From Agrypnus murinus (Eukaryota; Arthropoda; Insecta; Coleoptera; Elateridae), in NCBI GenBank assembly GCA_929113105.1, contig OV816026.1:73538004-73602003 (forward strand): DNA of 64,000 nt. Reading direction: 5' to 3'. Both the position numbers and the translations under genes were made by a program. This document shows positions 1-12,400 of this stretch, one piece after another. The notes below the pieces were generated by a model. The model made no database searches, was not told the origin of the DNA, and saw only the letters and a program-made list of their open reading frames with translations. The first letter of the stretch is position 1. Every line of letters begins with the position of its first letter.

Positions 1-1056
1 GCTTTATTTACGATAGTTCTCATAAAAACATTTTAACTTTAATATGTGGCATTGTAGCAACCCAATCCAGACAAATTCTCGAGTTTGTTTAACTAGGGCA
101 TTTATCCCTTTTCCTCAATTTAACTAACACTGTTAAAACAGAACAATTTATCGAAACATTTAATTTCACAAATAAATGGCTTAAACAATAAGCTCGACAA
201 GAAGATAAATTAGTAATAACCTTTCACTACTTAACAGTATTCTTCGCTAATGCAAATTTAACGGGAACGAACAATTGTGAACTTTTGTTGCATGGGTTAC
301 ATCACGCTACTTGACCATGTATCTTGCCTATGTATTACCTATCTTGTACTCTGCTGGAAATAGAAGAATTACACATACCCCGCTAAAATTTAAAAAGGGC
401 TGTTGATTCCAACAACCAACCAATCACACAATATTCTTAACATCAATAATGACCAATGAACAATTTAGACGAAATTTCATTCTAATATTTTATAAAGGTG
501 CGCAAAGCTACTGCAATCTATAAAATCGTCTTGTCTCAAAACAGCAATTATGTTTCCAAAAGCAATTACTTCATTTATAAACCTTTGGAACTCAAAGAAA
601 CATGCCACAATATAAGGCCTTATTTATACAGAGTTAAATTATAAAACATAAAATTTATTACCTGCAAGCTCTTTGTTCGTCTTTTAGATGATTTTAAACA
701 GAATTGGAGTGGGTACGCAACTGAAACCAAACTATCATTCCGTAGGAAATAGATTTTGTTTACACAAGTGTTAACTTGGTTTCAAATAGGTACCATGAAT
801 TCATACATTCAGTTGGACTATCTGCGATTATAAACATTTTTGAAGTACAGGTGCCTGCCGTACCCAAAGACAAAAACTTTTTATATTTTATGTCAATTTA
901 AATTGAAAACAAAGCGGATCGAATATGGGCAATATTGAGCTCGTTACAATGTTTGACTTTGGTTTTTATTGATCTCACGGCACTATAGTGTGAATATACT
1001 TACGTATATTCTTAAATTAAATACGCTATGTGTATTAATTCATTCTGATTTTTCAG
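1..1056. other. Intron or upstream sequence of FATP, no exon recognised
   Basis: AT-rich sequence with no open frame resembling an earlier FATP exon. It ends in a polypyrimidine tract and AG (tttttcag, ending 1056), the acceptor for the first visible exon, so at least its right part is an intron. The N-terminal FATP exons must lie to the left of the window. Confidence 0.6.
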
Positions 1057-2472
1057 ATACATCTACATTTCTACTGCAGTATATCTATGCAGTGAGGTAA
1101 CACCAAACGATGTTGTCTATGACCCATTACCACTTTATCATGTTGCTGGAGGAATGATAGGTGCTGGAATGACCCTCCTTATGGGCACCACACTTACTAT
1201 AAGAAAGAAATTCTCAGCTTCCAACTACTGGAAAGATTGTGTAAAATATAGATGCACGGTATGTATGACATCGAATTAAACTATGTACATAATACTTATT
1301 ATTTATTTTTAATTTTAGTACGGTCAGTATATAGGAGAAATGTGCAGATACATGTTAGCAGCTGCCAACGGAACCACTCCTATTAAACATAAATTAAAAG
1401 GCATGTTTGGAAACGGATTAAAACCTCAAATATGGAGGCAGTTTGTAGAAAGATTCAACGTTAATCAAATTTATGAATTCTATGGAGCTACTGAAGGAAT
1501 TAGTAATATGGGCAAGTTAAATCTTGAGAATTAATTTTAAAACCTGTTCTCCAATTTAACAAGAGTATTTCAATTTTTAGTTAACGTTAGCAACGTGGTA
1601 GGTTGTATTGGTTCAGTACCAAGATATGCTCGAAAGATTTATCCTGTAACATTAGTTAAATGCGACGACACAACAGGAGAACCAATAAGGGGCAGTAATG
1701 GACGTTGTATAGAGTGTGAAGTAAATGAACCTGGACTTATTATAGGAAAGATTAATCAAAAGAAAGCTATATACAATTTTAAAGGTTACTCAGATGAACA
1801 AGCTTCCGAAAAGAAGATTTTGAAAGATGTATTTATTGACGGAGATTATTATTTCAACTCTGGTGATATTCTTGTGTGTGATGAACTTGGAGATTTCTTC
1901 TTTAAAGATAGAACTGGAGATACTTTTAGGTAAATGCATACAAAGCAGATATAGTAAATATTTTATTTTATGTTTGAATATGATTTTGATATATTATTCA
2001 ATACAGGTGGAAAGGAGAAAATGTATCAACAGCTGAAATAGAAGGTGTTATCAGCAATATTGTAGAACTTAATGATGCTGCTGTTTATGGAGTAGAGGTA
2101 CTACTAAAACGATTGATTTAAATATTAAAAACAACTTGGTTTAACGTCTTAACTTTTTAGATTCCAGAAACTGATGGAAAGGCGGGAATGGCTGCTATAG
2201 TCGACACAAATAGAACCTTAGATGTAGAACTATTATGCAATGGGCTTAAAGGAAACCTTCCAGCATATGCTATTCCGGTATTTCTAAGGGTCATGGAATC
2301 TATTGAATTAACTGGAACGTTTAAATTGAAAAAAGTTGAATTACAATCTGAAGGTTTTAATTTAAATAAGATAAAAGATAAGATCTACTTTTATAATTCA
2401 AAGATAAAACAATATGAGCTTTTAACTAAAGAGAAATATGAACAAATCATGGCTGGGAAGATGAATTTATAA
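1057..2472 (+). CDS. Fatp: Long-chain fatty acid transport protein (SLC27/FATP family), last five exons
   Basis: FATPs are membrane acyl-CoA synthetases that couple fatty-acid uptake to CoA activation. Five exons join in phase: 1057-1258, 1319-1511, 1581-1929, 2007-2097 and 2161-2472 (stop TAA). Together they encode about the C-terminal 60% of a ~630-aa protein. Family landmarks seen: YDPLPLYHVAGG near the first exon start, FGNGLKPQIW and EFYGATEG in exon 2 (adenylate-forming motif), the FNSGD and DRTGDTFRWKGENVSTAEIE block spanning exons 3-4 (FATP signature), and a C-terminal lysine-rich tail. Introns are 51-77 bp with consensus sites, except the intron after 1511, which needs a GC donor (gcaagt): only that junction gives V-N-V-S-N in frame. 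The terminal M is not a start; the gene is partial because of the window edge. FATP1 versus FATP4 type cannot be decided here. Confidence 0.93.
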
Positions 2473-2560
2473 AAAAGTATTTATTTTATGTTTTAGCTAA
2501 TTGATTATTTGTGTTATGGTCCTACTTTTGTACTCTTTTAATTTATAGTTTTAGTATTTA

Positions 2561-2566
2561 AATAAA
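2561..2566 (+). terminator. FATP polyadenylation signal
   Basis: A canonical AATAAA lies about 90 bases after the FATP stop codon and is followed by T-rich sequence, as expected for cleavage near 2580-2600. Confidence 0.7.
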
Positions 2567-2599
2567 CTTAATACAAATACTTATTTTTTTGTTTCTTTC

Positions 2600-3010
2600 T
2601 TTCCTTCCGAGCTTTAAATAATAAGTAAGTTTTAAGTTTAATGTGCCTTACAATTTGCATCTGTTTTGAAGTAGTTTGCGTTCATTGTAGTTTCAATCAA
2701 AGTCAAAGTGACTGCATTTTATTATACATAAGGCAGATAACTTGAAGCCATACTGATTTAATTATATCGGCTGTAAAGTGATTTTATTTTAACTAGTGTT
2801 CAGAATTGACTGCAGTACAGGCAATCAACAATACATCTGACCACTACACCCCACCACTTTTACCAAAAAAAAGCGAACTGTTGTATTAAAAGAAGTCTGC
2901 CAGACACGAAGAAAGGCATACTCCGAGATTGGTGTGAGATACTGTGGGACGTACGTAAACAAAAACATTATTATTTCAGTTATATTTAATTAATAAAATC
3001 TATTATTTAT
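2600..3010. other. Intergenic, nothing recognised
   Basis: AT-rich sequence downstream of FATP. I see no coding frame or terminal inverted repeat. Its last 8 bases (ttatttat, 3003-3010) are the left target duplication of the following hAT element. Confidence 0.5.
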
Positions 3011-4139
3011 CAGTGGCGTGCGGTGAGAATTTAGGCTAGGGAAGCAACCACGATTTTAATTATAATACACCTAGGTACAGGCGCGGATTAACGGGGAGAG
3101 AATAATCCCTCCCCCAATTTAGAAATAAGTTTACATAGAATAGAAACAAATAATGTTTGTTTAATTATTATTTATTAAAACAATTATTTTTCCAAAGATT
3201 TCCCCCTCAAAATACTTCTCTGGATCCGCCCCTGCTAGGTACAATAAAAAACAGTGTTATAATTATTAAGCTTAAAAGTTTTTCAAAGAAGCACTTTTAC
3301 ACTTTATGCTTATGGAATTTGTTGACTATCATTCTTTATTTTAAAAAACTACTACTATGTATCAATTTTCCGGTCTTTCTTAGCAAAATACCGGTACAGG
3401 TTTTAATCTTTGTTGTTAAATTTGAAAGTTCTAGTTTTGGTCTGCCTTTCTTAATAATTTGTAATTTCTCTCCAAAACTGTATGCGAAAAATTCTTTATT
3501 AATAATTTACAAACTGAACAAAAAATCGTCCCGATTCGAATATATTGAAGGTACTCGAACCTTTCACCGAAGCAGCTGAATTTACAGTAGTGGCGATAAT
3601 GTAATTTTAAATTTGCATACTGGTAAACTAAATAGAATTATTGTCTTTAAAAAAATCCAACTTATAAATTGAAATAATAAAATGCGACAAAATACAGTCT
3701 CATTCGCAGATTTACATTACTTAAGTAACATTAAATTTAACAAACTATGTGTGTATTATAATAAATAAACATTTGGGCATGAAGCACACTAAAAATAACG
3801 GCTAAACAATGCTCACCAGTCAAACAGCATCGTCTACTATATCACCCCACGCCCGCTATTTCACAAGGCTAAGAAAAGAGCAGTTGTAAGCAGTGCTTAT
3901 ATGCAGGTATGTAACACATTTGAATCGGTATTACCTTTCCGTGCAAGTTTAATGAGCCTAATTTAAAATAGTACTCTTAATAATTATACTTTTTGCTGTA
4001 CGGAATTGATATTGAGCTTTAAGTTGATTAAATATTACAAATTTAAATAAACGATTACCATAATTTTATAAAAATATTTTTGTTAGCATTGGTTTTTATT
4101 TTTAATAAATTGCTTGCTTCCATGGACCGCACGCCACTG
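3011..4139. mobile_element. Non-autonomous hAT element, copy A (1.13 kb)
   Basis: Starts CAGTGGCGTGCGGT and ends ACCGCACGCCACTG, giving short terminal inverted repeats of the hAT CAGTGGCG type. It is flanked by a perfect 8-bp target duplication, ttatttat (3003-3010 and 4140-4147), the hAT signature length. It carries no transposase frame; the 140-codon open stretch from 3157 has no recognisable domain and is judged spurious. A related copy in the opposite orientation lies at 5749-6940. Autonomous parent not present in the window. Confidence 0.88.
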
Positions 4140-4753
4140 TTATTTATAGAACAACCATATTTAATGCTTTGATGATTCAGAATGACTTGATACTTACTGG
4201 AAAAAATAAACACGTGTTTCAATCTAGAATTCGAACTAGTATATTAGCTCTGAAGTGTAGTTTTTGGGAAGTTTTCAGTTTTCAACTTCAAACTTCAACT
4301 TCTACTAGAATTTCCACATCCCAAGCTTACAAACACTAACAGTTTGTTGAAACTTAAATCGTTAGTTTGAGAATTTCAAGATAAAAATGTTAACACTACT
4401 GACTTTCGAGGTCTCAAGTACTTATGATTATAATTTATTTCTTATTCTAGTTCTAAAATCTAAAACCGTAGATCCTTCTAAGTGATAAAATCATATAATT
4501 TCAGATTTTCTAAGTTTCTGACATCTAGAAGCTTGCAGGTTTTCGAGACCCACAGTTTCGAAGTTGCTATGATTGAGAACTTGCAGATACAAATCGAGAA
4601 CTTAAGAAATGTATATTACACTAAATTAAAACTTTCATGTTTCATTTTCAAATACGAACAGAGCTATTTATTAACTTAACATGATATATATTCCTAAGTA
4701 CAAACATGTCAGGTTGCATAACTTCCAGGGGAAATAATAATTTCAAATAATTA

Positions 4754-5692
4754 CACTGTACAACACAAAAACAATTTCTATGTTTTCATATGGTTTTTCT
4801 ACAGCTTTTTCGTCTGAAGATCACCAATCTGCTATTGGTTTTTCGGGTCAGGTCAAATACTGTTGTTTCGATGTCATTCGGGTCATTCCATGCCAAATCA
4901 TCACAAGAAAAATGAACTTTTCAACCCGACCATCTCAGATTTTCGTGAAATTTAATAGGATGGTAGAGGACATCAAGTAACTTACGTATGTAAAATTATA
5001 GCCCTCAGTCACACACGGTATTCATACAGAAGGGTTGCAAATGTGATAAAAAATGTAAAATCTACGCATACAAGGTGAATAAAAACAATTGATAACTTTG
5101 CTCCTAATCATAGTAGAACTTTTATCTTAGGCTTGTTTTAAAGCTATAAGAGCATAGTTTTCATAAAAATTGTTTTATAAAAAAATATTAAATTCTTCAT
5201 TCCAAGGTCACATGATGTGACCTTTGACCTTGAATATCTAAGAAAGTGTACTTGCAACTTCTTTAGAAATACAGTATGTTATACAGCTAGGTGTAGATTC
5301 TTTTTAATGTAAGTTTCATTTTGGGAAGCCTTTGGGAACAGGAGTAAAGAAATTGTTAAATATGGTAGTTACACACTTTTAACACAAAACATGAGTCTGG
5401 AAGGTCAGACAAGAGTATTGTATCAAGTATTTAGTATATATTTGTACATAACCCTTCAAATCGTATCTACTAAACAAGTATGATGTTGTACCTGCAGATA
5501 CAGGTAGCTATACAGGGTGCTGTTAAACGTAAAAGTTTGCCTACCCTTCTCGTGCATTTAAAAACGAGTTTGAAAACAAAATGGAATATAACTAAAGTTT
5601 GACTTGACCCGAAAAAACCCATAGCAGATTCATTATCTGCATCTTAAAAACCTCCTAAAAATTTTTTTAAAGTCCAATTTTGTTGTACAGTG
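4754..5692. mobile_element. TIR element with CACTGTACAACA termini (0.94 kb)
   Basis: Left end CACTGTACAACAcaaaa and right end ttttgTTGTACAGTG are inverted copies, flanked by TTA on both sides (4751-4753, 5693-5695). A second inverted match lies inside: ATCTGCTAT..GGTTTTTCGGGTCA near 4829-4856 and its reverse complement near 5601-5630. A 3-bp TTA duplication fits PIF/Harbinger; a CACTG terminus would fit CACTA/EnSpm. No transposase is seen, so the superfamily remains open. Confidence 0.65.
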
Positions 5693-5748
5693 TTATTAAT
5701 CAAAATATATTTCATTTTTATAAAGAAAGACTCTATAACACTCTAAAT

Positions 5749-6940
5749 CAGTGGCGTGCGGTCCATGGAAGCAAGGGAAGCGATGCTTCCCTTAAGAATT
5801 TATTAAAATTAAAAAACAATGGTAACAAAAATAGTTTTATAAAATTATGGTTATCGTTTATTTAAATTTGTAATGTTTAATCAACTTAAAGCTCAATATT
5901 AATTCCGTACAGCAAGAAGTATAATTATTTAGAGTACTATTTTAAATTAGGCTCATTAAACTTGCGCGGAAAGGTAATACCGATTCAAATGTGTTAGTTA
6001 CACTGCATATAAGCACGGATTTCGTTGCTTCCTGTACGTCTTGCTTTCGGTAGCGGGCGAGTCGCGGGTGCGTTGTGGGCTACAGTTAACAAGTGTTTGT
6101 TAAATGTTACTTAAGCAATGTAAATCTGCGAATGAAACTGTATTTTGGAACATTTTATTATTTCAATTTATATAAGTTCGGATTTTTTTAAAGACAAATA
6201 ATTCTATTTAGTTTGTTCTTTATGCAACATTTAAACTTGCTTTACCGTCATGGCGTCATGATTGCAAATTCTGCTGCTTCGGTGGAAGGTTCGAGTACCG
6301 TTCAATTTGTAAAGTATTATTATTTGATAAGAAATTTCCTTCATACAGTTTAGGAGGAAATTATTGAGAAAGGCAGACCAAAACCAGAACTTTCAAATTT
6401 AACAACAAAGATTAAAACCTGCACCAGGTATTTTGCTAAAAAAGACCGGAAAATCGAGTTGCATTATAAATAAATATTAGTACTTTTTTTTAATAAAGAA
6501 TAATAGTCAACAAATTCCATAAGTATAAAAGACGTATTCTTTTGCACATTGTGATTAAATCTAAACAATCACAAAAATTTGAAAATGCTTTGTCACAAAA
6601 GAACGTTGGCAATAGTTACAAGTTTCGTTACAGCACCTTTTATGCTTCAATCATGTCAATCACAGAGTTTTTACGATTCAAAGGGGTAAGGGGATTACCA
6701 ATCATGCTAAAAATATTTTACTAGGTGGGAGTTAATCAGTATTCAAAAGAACGAGATGTGTTAAAAACTGACCAATCCGATTAATCATTATAGAGTAAAA
6801 GAATACTATTAAGTGCAAGAATTCTTCCTTAAAAGACTTTTAAGCTTAATAATTATAACACTGTTTTTTATTGTACCTAGGTGTATTAAAATTTAAATCG
6901 TGGTTGCTTCCCTAGCCTAAATTCTCACCTCACGCCACTG
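5749..6940. mobile_element. Non-autonomous hAT element, copy B (1.19 kb), inverted relative to copy A
   Basis: Starts CAGTGGCGTGCGGTCCATGG and ends CCTCACGCCACTG, with a perfect 8-bp target duplication ctctaaat (5741-5748 and 6941-6948). Its left end matches the right end of the element at 3011-4139, so the two copies face opposite ways. The shared interior includes the gaagcacccc-poor region around the CCATGGAAGC end and the GGGAAGCAACCACG end. No coding capacity seen. Confidence 0.88.
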
Positions 6941-6948
6941 CTCTAAAT

Positions 6949-7355
6949 AGAAAAAGGATAAATTTTAAAGTTGATTTTTCTGTCTATCTTGATAAAATTC
7001 CGTTAGATAGACAATGATGGGATATCATTACTTGATTTTTGTAGATAAATAAGTATTGAAGCCAGTTCAAAGCTTGTTTTGACCTAAAACAGACAAGGTG
7101 CGCGTTAGTGGAGATGTATGCAAAGATTTATTACTATTACCTGCAGGTATAATTGGAAAGATTTTCTTGAGAGTTAACGATTTGATAGTTTCTTTATGAT
7201 TTTGTTGTTTTTCAAGAGTAAAAAGTCTGTGGGCTTATATATTTCATTATGTTGTTATTTTTATGTTATATTGTCAAGTAGTTCTTTGGACACAACTGAG
7301 ACATAACGGTAAATGTGAGGATGATTTCTTATAGAAGATCTATGGGTTTAAAAAC
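6949..7355. other. Spacer, nothing recognised
   Basis: About 400 bases of AT-rich sequence between the hAT element and the Gypsy element, with no coding frame or inverted repeat that I can support. Confidence 0.4.
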
Positions 7356-7359
7356 ACAT

Positions 7360-8879
7360 TGTTACGTGCTAATTTCGTAGCACCCTGTATAGCTTTGTAT
7401 TTTATATTAAGTTGTATAGCGTTTAGGGATTTTTGCATTTTCTCTCCTTGTAGTTGCCATTTTGTTGTGGAACTATTTCCTGTTTGATAAGAGATTGTCA
7501 CTCTTGTTTGATCCGCTTGTGAAGCTAGAAGTTCCTTGAAGAACCTTTTCGTGGACATCGCCGTCTAATTAATCTTTTCCTTTATGTTAAGTTATGGGAA
7601 TTGCCTTAGTGCAGATTTGATGATTGATTGTGGCATTAGTTTTCCGATTTAGTTTATTGGAAGCCGTTTATGGGATATATTTCCACTTGTTCTTTTGAGG
7701 TTATGGAAGCACACCTTTTCGTAAGTTTATTGATTAACTTTTTTTTATCATTCAGTCTCATACTTAATTCTTTCGATAGGTTTTTATATATAATCGTCGT
7801 TATATGGAGGCGATATAAATCTCTCTTAAGGTCAACTTCCATCGAAGGTATTTATAAAGTGTTGTGATGGTCATTCTGTTATTTCGATTTATTTGTTACA
7901 GACCTTTTTTTTATCTTGGGTTTGTCCTTTACTCATTTTATTACTTGCTGTATAACAAGTATACGTTGAATGTTTGGATTGGTACAAGACCGTTACACGG
8001 ACTTGGTTGCTGTTGTCGGGATCACGTTACTTTCAAGCTTTGGAGACGTTCCTCTTCAGCTCTAAGAACAGACACCGTATCGTGAGTTGGTTATAATTTA
8101 GCAACTGGTTACAACAACAATAACGTTTGACAACTCTTTATTGTATATAAAACATTTATGTATATTTGTATATTATGAATTTGTGTTAAATGGTTTTTCA
8201 CCAGTGTGCGTGTAGCACTCATTACTAGATATCTGCTGCATATTTATAATTCTATCGCATACCATTTATTGTATGATATTGTCAAGACTATTTGCGAGTG
8301 TGTACGTAAGTCTTTGCTCCGTAATAGATGAATAGCTTACTACTGGAGCTGATGATTGCGCAATCTGATTGGTACCTGTAGACGTGTTAAATTTTACCGT
8401 GCCCTTTGCTTATTGCTTTTGTGACTTTAAATCAACTTTAGAGTAAGTAATCGCGCTCGCATTAATCTTTTTCCCCTTGCAATTTGTGTATAGCATTCAT
8501 TAACCGCTATTCAATATTTGCCAAGGTTATTTCACCTTAAATAATTTGATAATTTGAATTAATTAATAATAAAGCACTGTATATAACTTACTTGAAGATC
8601 TATTATTTATATGGGTGGTATTTGGAGTTTATATTTTCAGCAATCGAGGAGTCATTATTGGGAAAAGTCGACCACATTGGTAGTAGTCGCAAATGTGTTG
8701 TTCTTTTCAGATTTTGTCGGTCAATACTGTAGCTATCTTAGACGATTCTTGGCGCCCATTACAGAAGACCTTTAGTGAGACCCACGACCTCCCACTAGTT
8801 AGCTGGCAGCCGACAGATTTAACTGCGGTTAAAGGTTGTTACCGTTTCCCAATAAGCAGTCCCCATTTTGTTGGTAACA
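7360..8879 (+). repeat. 5' LTR of the integrase-less Gypsy element
   Basis: 1520 bp, TGTTACGTGC to GGTAACA, matching 13806-15325. It includes an antisense open frame beginning MSTKRFFKELL (complement of 7340-7558) that reappears in the 3' LTR; I treat this as incidental. Confidence 0.95.
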
Positions 8880-9068
8880 ACTCTTATTTTGGCGCCCAAC
8901 GTGGGGCCAACTCTTATTTTGGCACCCAACGTGTAGGGCCAACTCTTATTTTGGCACCCAACGTGTAGGGCCGACTCTAACTTTGACACTGAACGTGCAG
9001 GGTCAACTGTTATTTTGGCATATAACGTGCAGAGCCAACTGGAATTTTGGCCCTCAATTTACAAGCAA
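8880..9068 (+). repeat. Primer-binding region amplified as a tandem array (about 6 units of 30-32 bp)
   Basis: Immediately after the LTR, a 10-base spacer leads to TGGCGCCCAACGTGGGGC (8890-8907), the established primer site for tRNA-Lys1,2. The unit ACTCTTATTTTGGC..CCAACGTG..GGCC then repeats at about 8880, 8910, 8942, 8974, 9006 and 9038. Each later copy carries more substitutions in the PBS core (GGCACCCAACGTGTAGGG twice, then GACACTGAACGTGCAGGG, GGCATATAACGTGCAGAG, GGCCCTCAATTTAC). Only the first is an exact Lys PBS. Confidence 0.85.
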
Positions 9069-9430
9069 CTTATTTTTGGTTCCTGAAATCTTTGTCGTTG
9101 AATTCTTTGTTGAATCATTTGTAGATTTAGTATTGATTTACTATTTGATTGATTTATTATTGGTTCATTTATTATAGTTTTAGTGGATTATTTTATTATC
9201 AATTTCTTATAAGGTTTATTTGTGTTGAAGGTTACTGATTATATATATTATAGGTGTAGTTTGGGTTGCCTAACCTTGAGTTTATATTATTTATAGGTTG
9301 TTACTTTTGGGTAATTTAATTATTTACCTGTGCATTTATTGGTTACCTTATTATTTTGGGTTAAGGCTATTTATTATTTGCCTTTGATTATTTTTCTTGT
9401 AAATATTTACTTCTTATTAATTGTTGTTAT

Positions 9431-12400
9431 ATGTCGTGGATCAGTATGGAGACTGACAGACTATTAATCGACGAAATTAATTATGAACTAGGAATCCGTG
9501 GTATTGCCCTTGAGGGTACTGTACACGATAAGAGGCGTTTGCTTCGTGCAGCCCTAGATACTGAGAAAACCTGCGGGTTGAATATTTCTGCTGTAAATGT
9601 GGACATTAATGAAGAGTTAATTACATGTAATGAAAAATTAATGGTACTTTCTCATCAAGTAAATAATTTGATAGTTCCTATTCGTGACACAGAATACCGC
9701 AAGATTAAAGCACGTTTACTTCATGTTTATGGTCGTTTATCTAGAATAAATCCGAGTGATGCTGAATTACAACATGAAAGAAGTCGTTTAATTAAGCAAC
9801 ATTTTAGGCTATCAGAAGAGCTTGAATTTAAACTTTTAGGACATCCTCTTCGAGTTGTTCCTGAATCGCAGTTTCAACCTGATGAAGATTTGATCTCCTT
9901 TGTCGATGATGAAGTTAGTGGAACAAATCTTTCACAGCCACCCACAACTCAACCTATTATTTCTACTGTACCTGTGAGTGATCAAGATTTATTCTTTTCT
10001 CGTGCACCTGTTACTTCAACGGTTCAATTTAGTCAACCACCTATTGCCTTTGGGAATGCACAATCTACTGCAAATTTTATTCCTTTTCAGAATTTAGATC
10101 CTTTTGCAGTAACTGGACATCCGATTCCAGATAGCAGTACTAATGCTGGAAGACATATTACTTCTTTTCAGCCTTATAGGGGAAGTTCTAATTACTTAGC
10201 CATCCACAAATGGAACTTGCAGTTTAATGGAGACTCTGGTCTTTCTTGTTTTCTAGAACGTGTAGAAGAGTTACGGTTAGCCCGTGGCATTACTAAAGAA
10301 CAATTATTTACAGCTGCCATCGAATTGTTCACCGATAAAGCTCTTGTTTGGTTCCGTTCAGTCCGAGACACCCTTAAGTCATGGGATGAACTTGTTATTG
10401 CTCTACGCAACGCTTTTCTTCCATGTGATTATGATGTGGCTCTTTGGGATGAAATACGTGGACGTTTTCAAGGTGTAGAAGAATCCGTCATCGTCTACAT
10501 TGCTGTGATGGAGAATCTTTTTAGAAGATTAAGTGTCAGTCTACCTGAACTTCAGCGAGTTGGCTATATTCGCAACAACCTTCAGCCATATTTTCAGACT
10601 CAACTGGCTTTACATTCTGTTCCGTCTGTTGCAGAATTAACTAGATTATGCAAGTTTTTAGAAGACGCTCAAGTACGTTCATCTAAATATCGTCAACCAC
10701 CTGCACCTTCTCATTATTTGCTAGAACCTGACCTAGCCTACCGTAAACCTCATAGGACTCGTTTGTCTACCATTGAAGATAAATCTCCTGTATCATCTTG
10801 TGACACAGAAGTTGCTACCGTTAATGCTGTTCGTCCGAATACTAATTGTTGGAATTGTGGACAACAGGGACACCTTTCAGCTACCTGTACTTCACCCAAG
10901 AAGATACATTGTTATCGTTGTGGGAAGCCGAACTTCACTACGAAGACTTGTCCTCAGTGTTCGGGAAACTTAAACACGAGACGATTAGGAGGCCAACTAG
11001 CGTGCTCAACTCCACCTACTGTGGCCAATACCAATTTTAATTCTGAATTACCAACAAAGCAGAAAGCCATTCTTGATTTTATTTTAAATAGTGTTAATAA
11101 TGACGAGCGACCTTACTTGCAGGTTAAGATTTTTGATAAGCCCTTTTTAGGATTATTAGATTCCGGAGCCAGCAGAACTTTTCTAGGTCAACCAGGCTGG
11201 GATGTTTTGAAGAATTTTTGCAAGCTTAACGTTGCTGATCACCCAAGTTGCACTATTGCTGATGGTAGTTCTTGTTCAAGTCTAGGTACTGTCTCTCTAC
11301 CTATTCAACTTCGTGACCGTATTCGGACTCTAGATGTTGTTGTCGTTCCTTCTTTGCCTCAACTTCTTATTTTAGGTGCTGACTTTTGGAAGCGCATGCA
11401 AATTGTGCCTGATCTTCGTCATGGGGAATGGAAATTTTCTAACGTCGTTTCTACAGAAGTAATTACTGCTCTTCACTCTGTTGAACATTTAACTATTTCT
11501 CAGAAAGAAGAATTGGATCATGTTATCGAAGATGCTTTTGGTAATATGGGTAGCAACATCGGCTGTACTCCTTTGGTGGAACATGTTATCAATACCAATT
11601 CACCTCCGATTAAGCAGCGTTACTATCCTATCTCGCCCGCACTTCAAAAAGTTGTTGATCGTGAACTTGACAAGATGTTAACTGAAGGTATTGTGGAGCC
11701 TTCTACTTCAGCATGGTCTTCGCCTATCGTGATGATAAAGAAGAAAGATAATACCTACCGATTTGCTGTGGACTATCGTAAACTTAATAAAGTTAGTCAA
11801 CCGGATGCTTATCCTCTTCCGTACATCAGTAGTACTCTCGATAAACTTCGTGATGGTCGTTATTTGACTACTCTTGACATAAAGTCAGCTTATTGGCAAA
11901 TCAAGATGTCAGAAGACAGCAAGCCGTACACCGCTTTTACTGTCCCTAATCGTGGACTTTTTCAGTTCCGGAGAATGCCGTTTGGACTTCACACTGCTCC
12001 CGCCACCTGGCAGCGTTTGATTGATCGTGTGATTGGTGCTGATCTTGAACCTTTTGTTTTCAGTTATCTTGATGACGTAATAATCTGTACTCCTGCTTTT
12101 GAAAAACACCTTCAAGTATTAAAAGAGGTCATCAACCGTTTACATAGAGCTGGTCTTACTCTTAACAAAGAGAAATGTCATTTCTGTAAACCTGAGCTAC
12201 GTTATTTAGGGTACATTGTAAACTCGCAAGGACTTCTTGTCGATCCTAAGAAGATTGAAGCCATTTTAAAGATACCTATACCTACTACTGTCACCGAGGT
12301 ACGAAGAATTCTTGGTATGGCGTCATACTATCGACGTTTTGTTCCTGATTTTTCTAGCGTTGTTGCACCTTTGACTAATTTACTTAAGAAGAACAAAAAG

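Noticed and set aside
3157..3579. 140-codon frame inside hAT copy A
   Set aside because: Not preserved in the related copy B and without any transposase feature.
7654..8085. Small frames in the 5' LTR repeated identically in the 3' LTR
   Set aside because: Duplicated only because the LTRs are copies of each other; overlapping on both strands without protein-like features.
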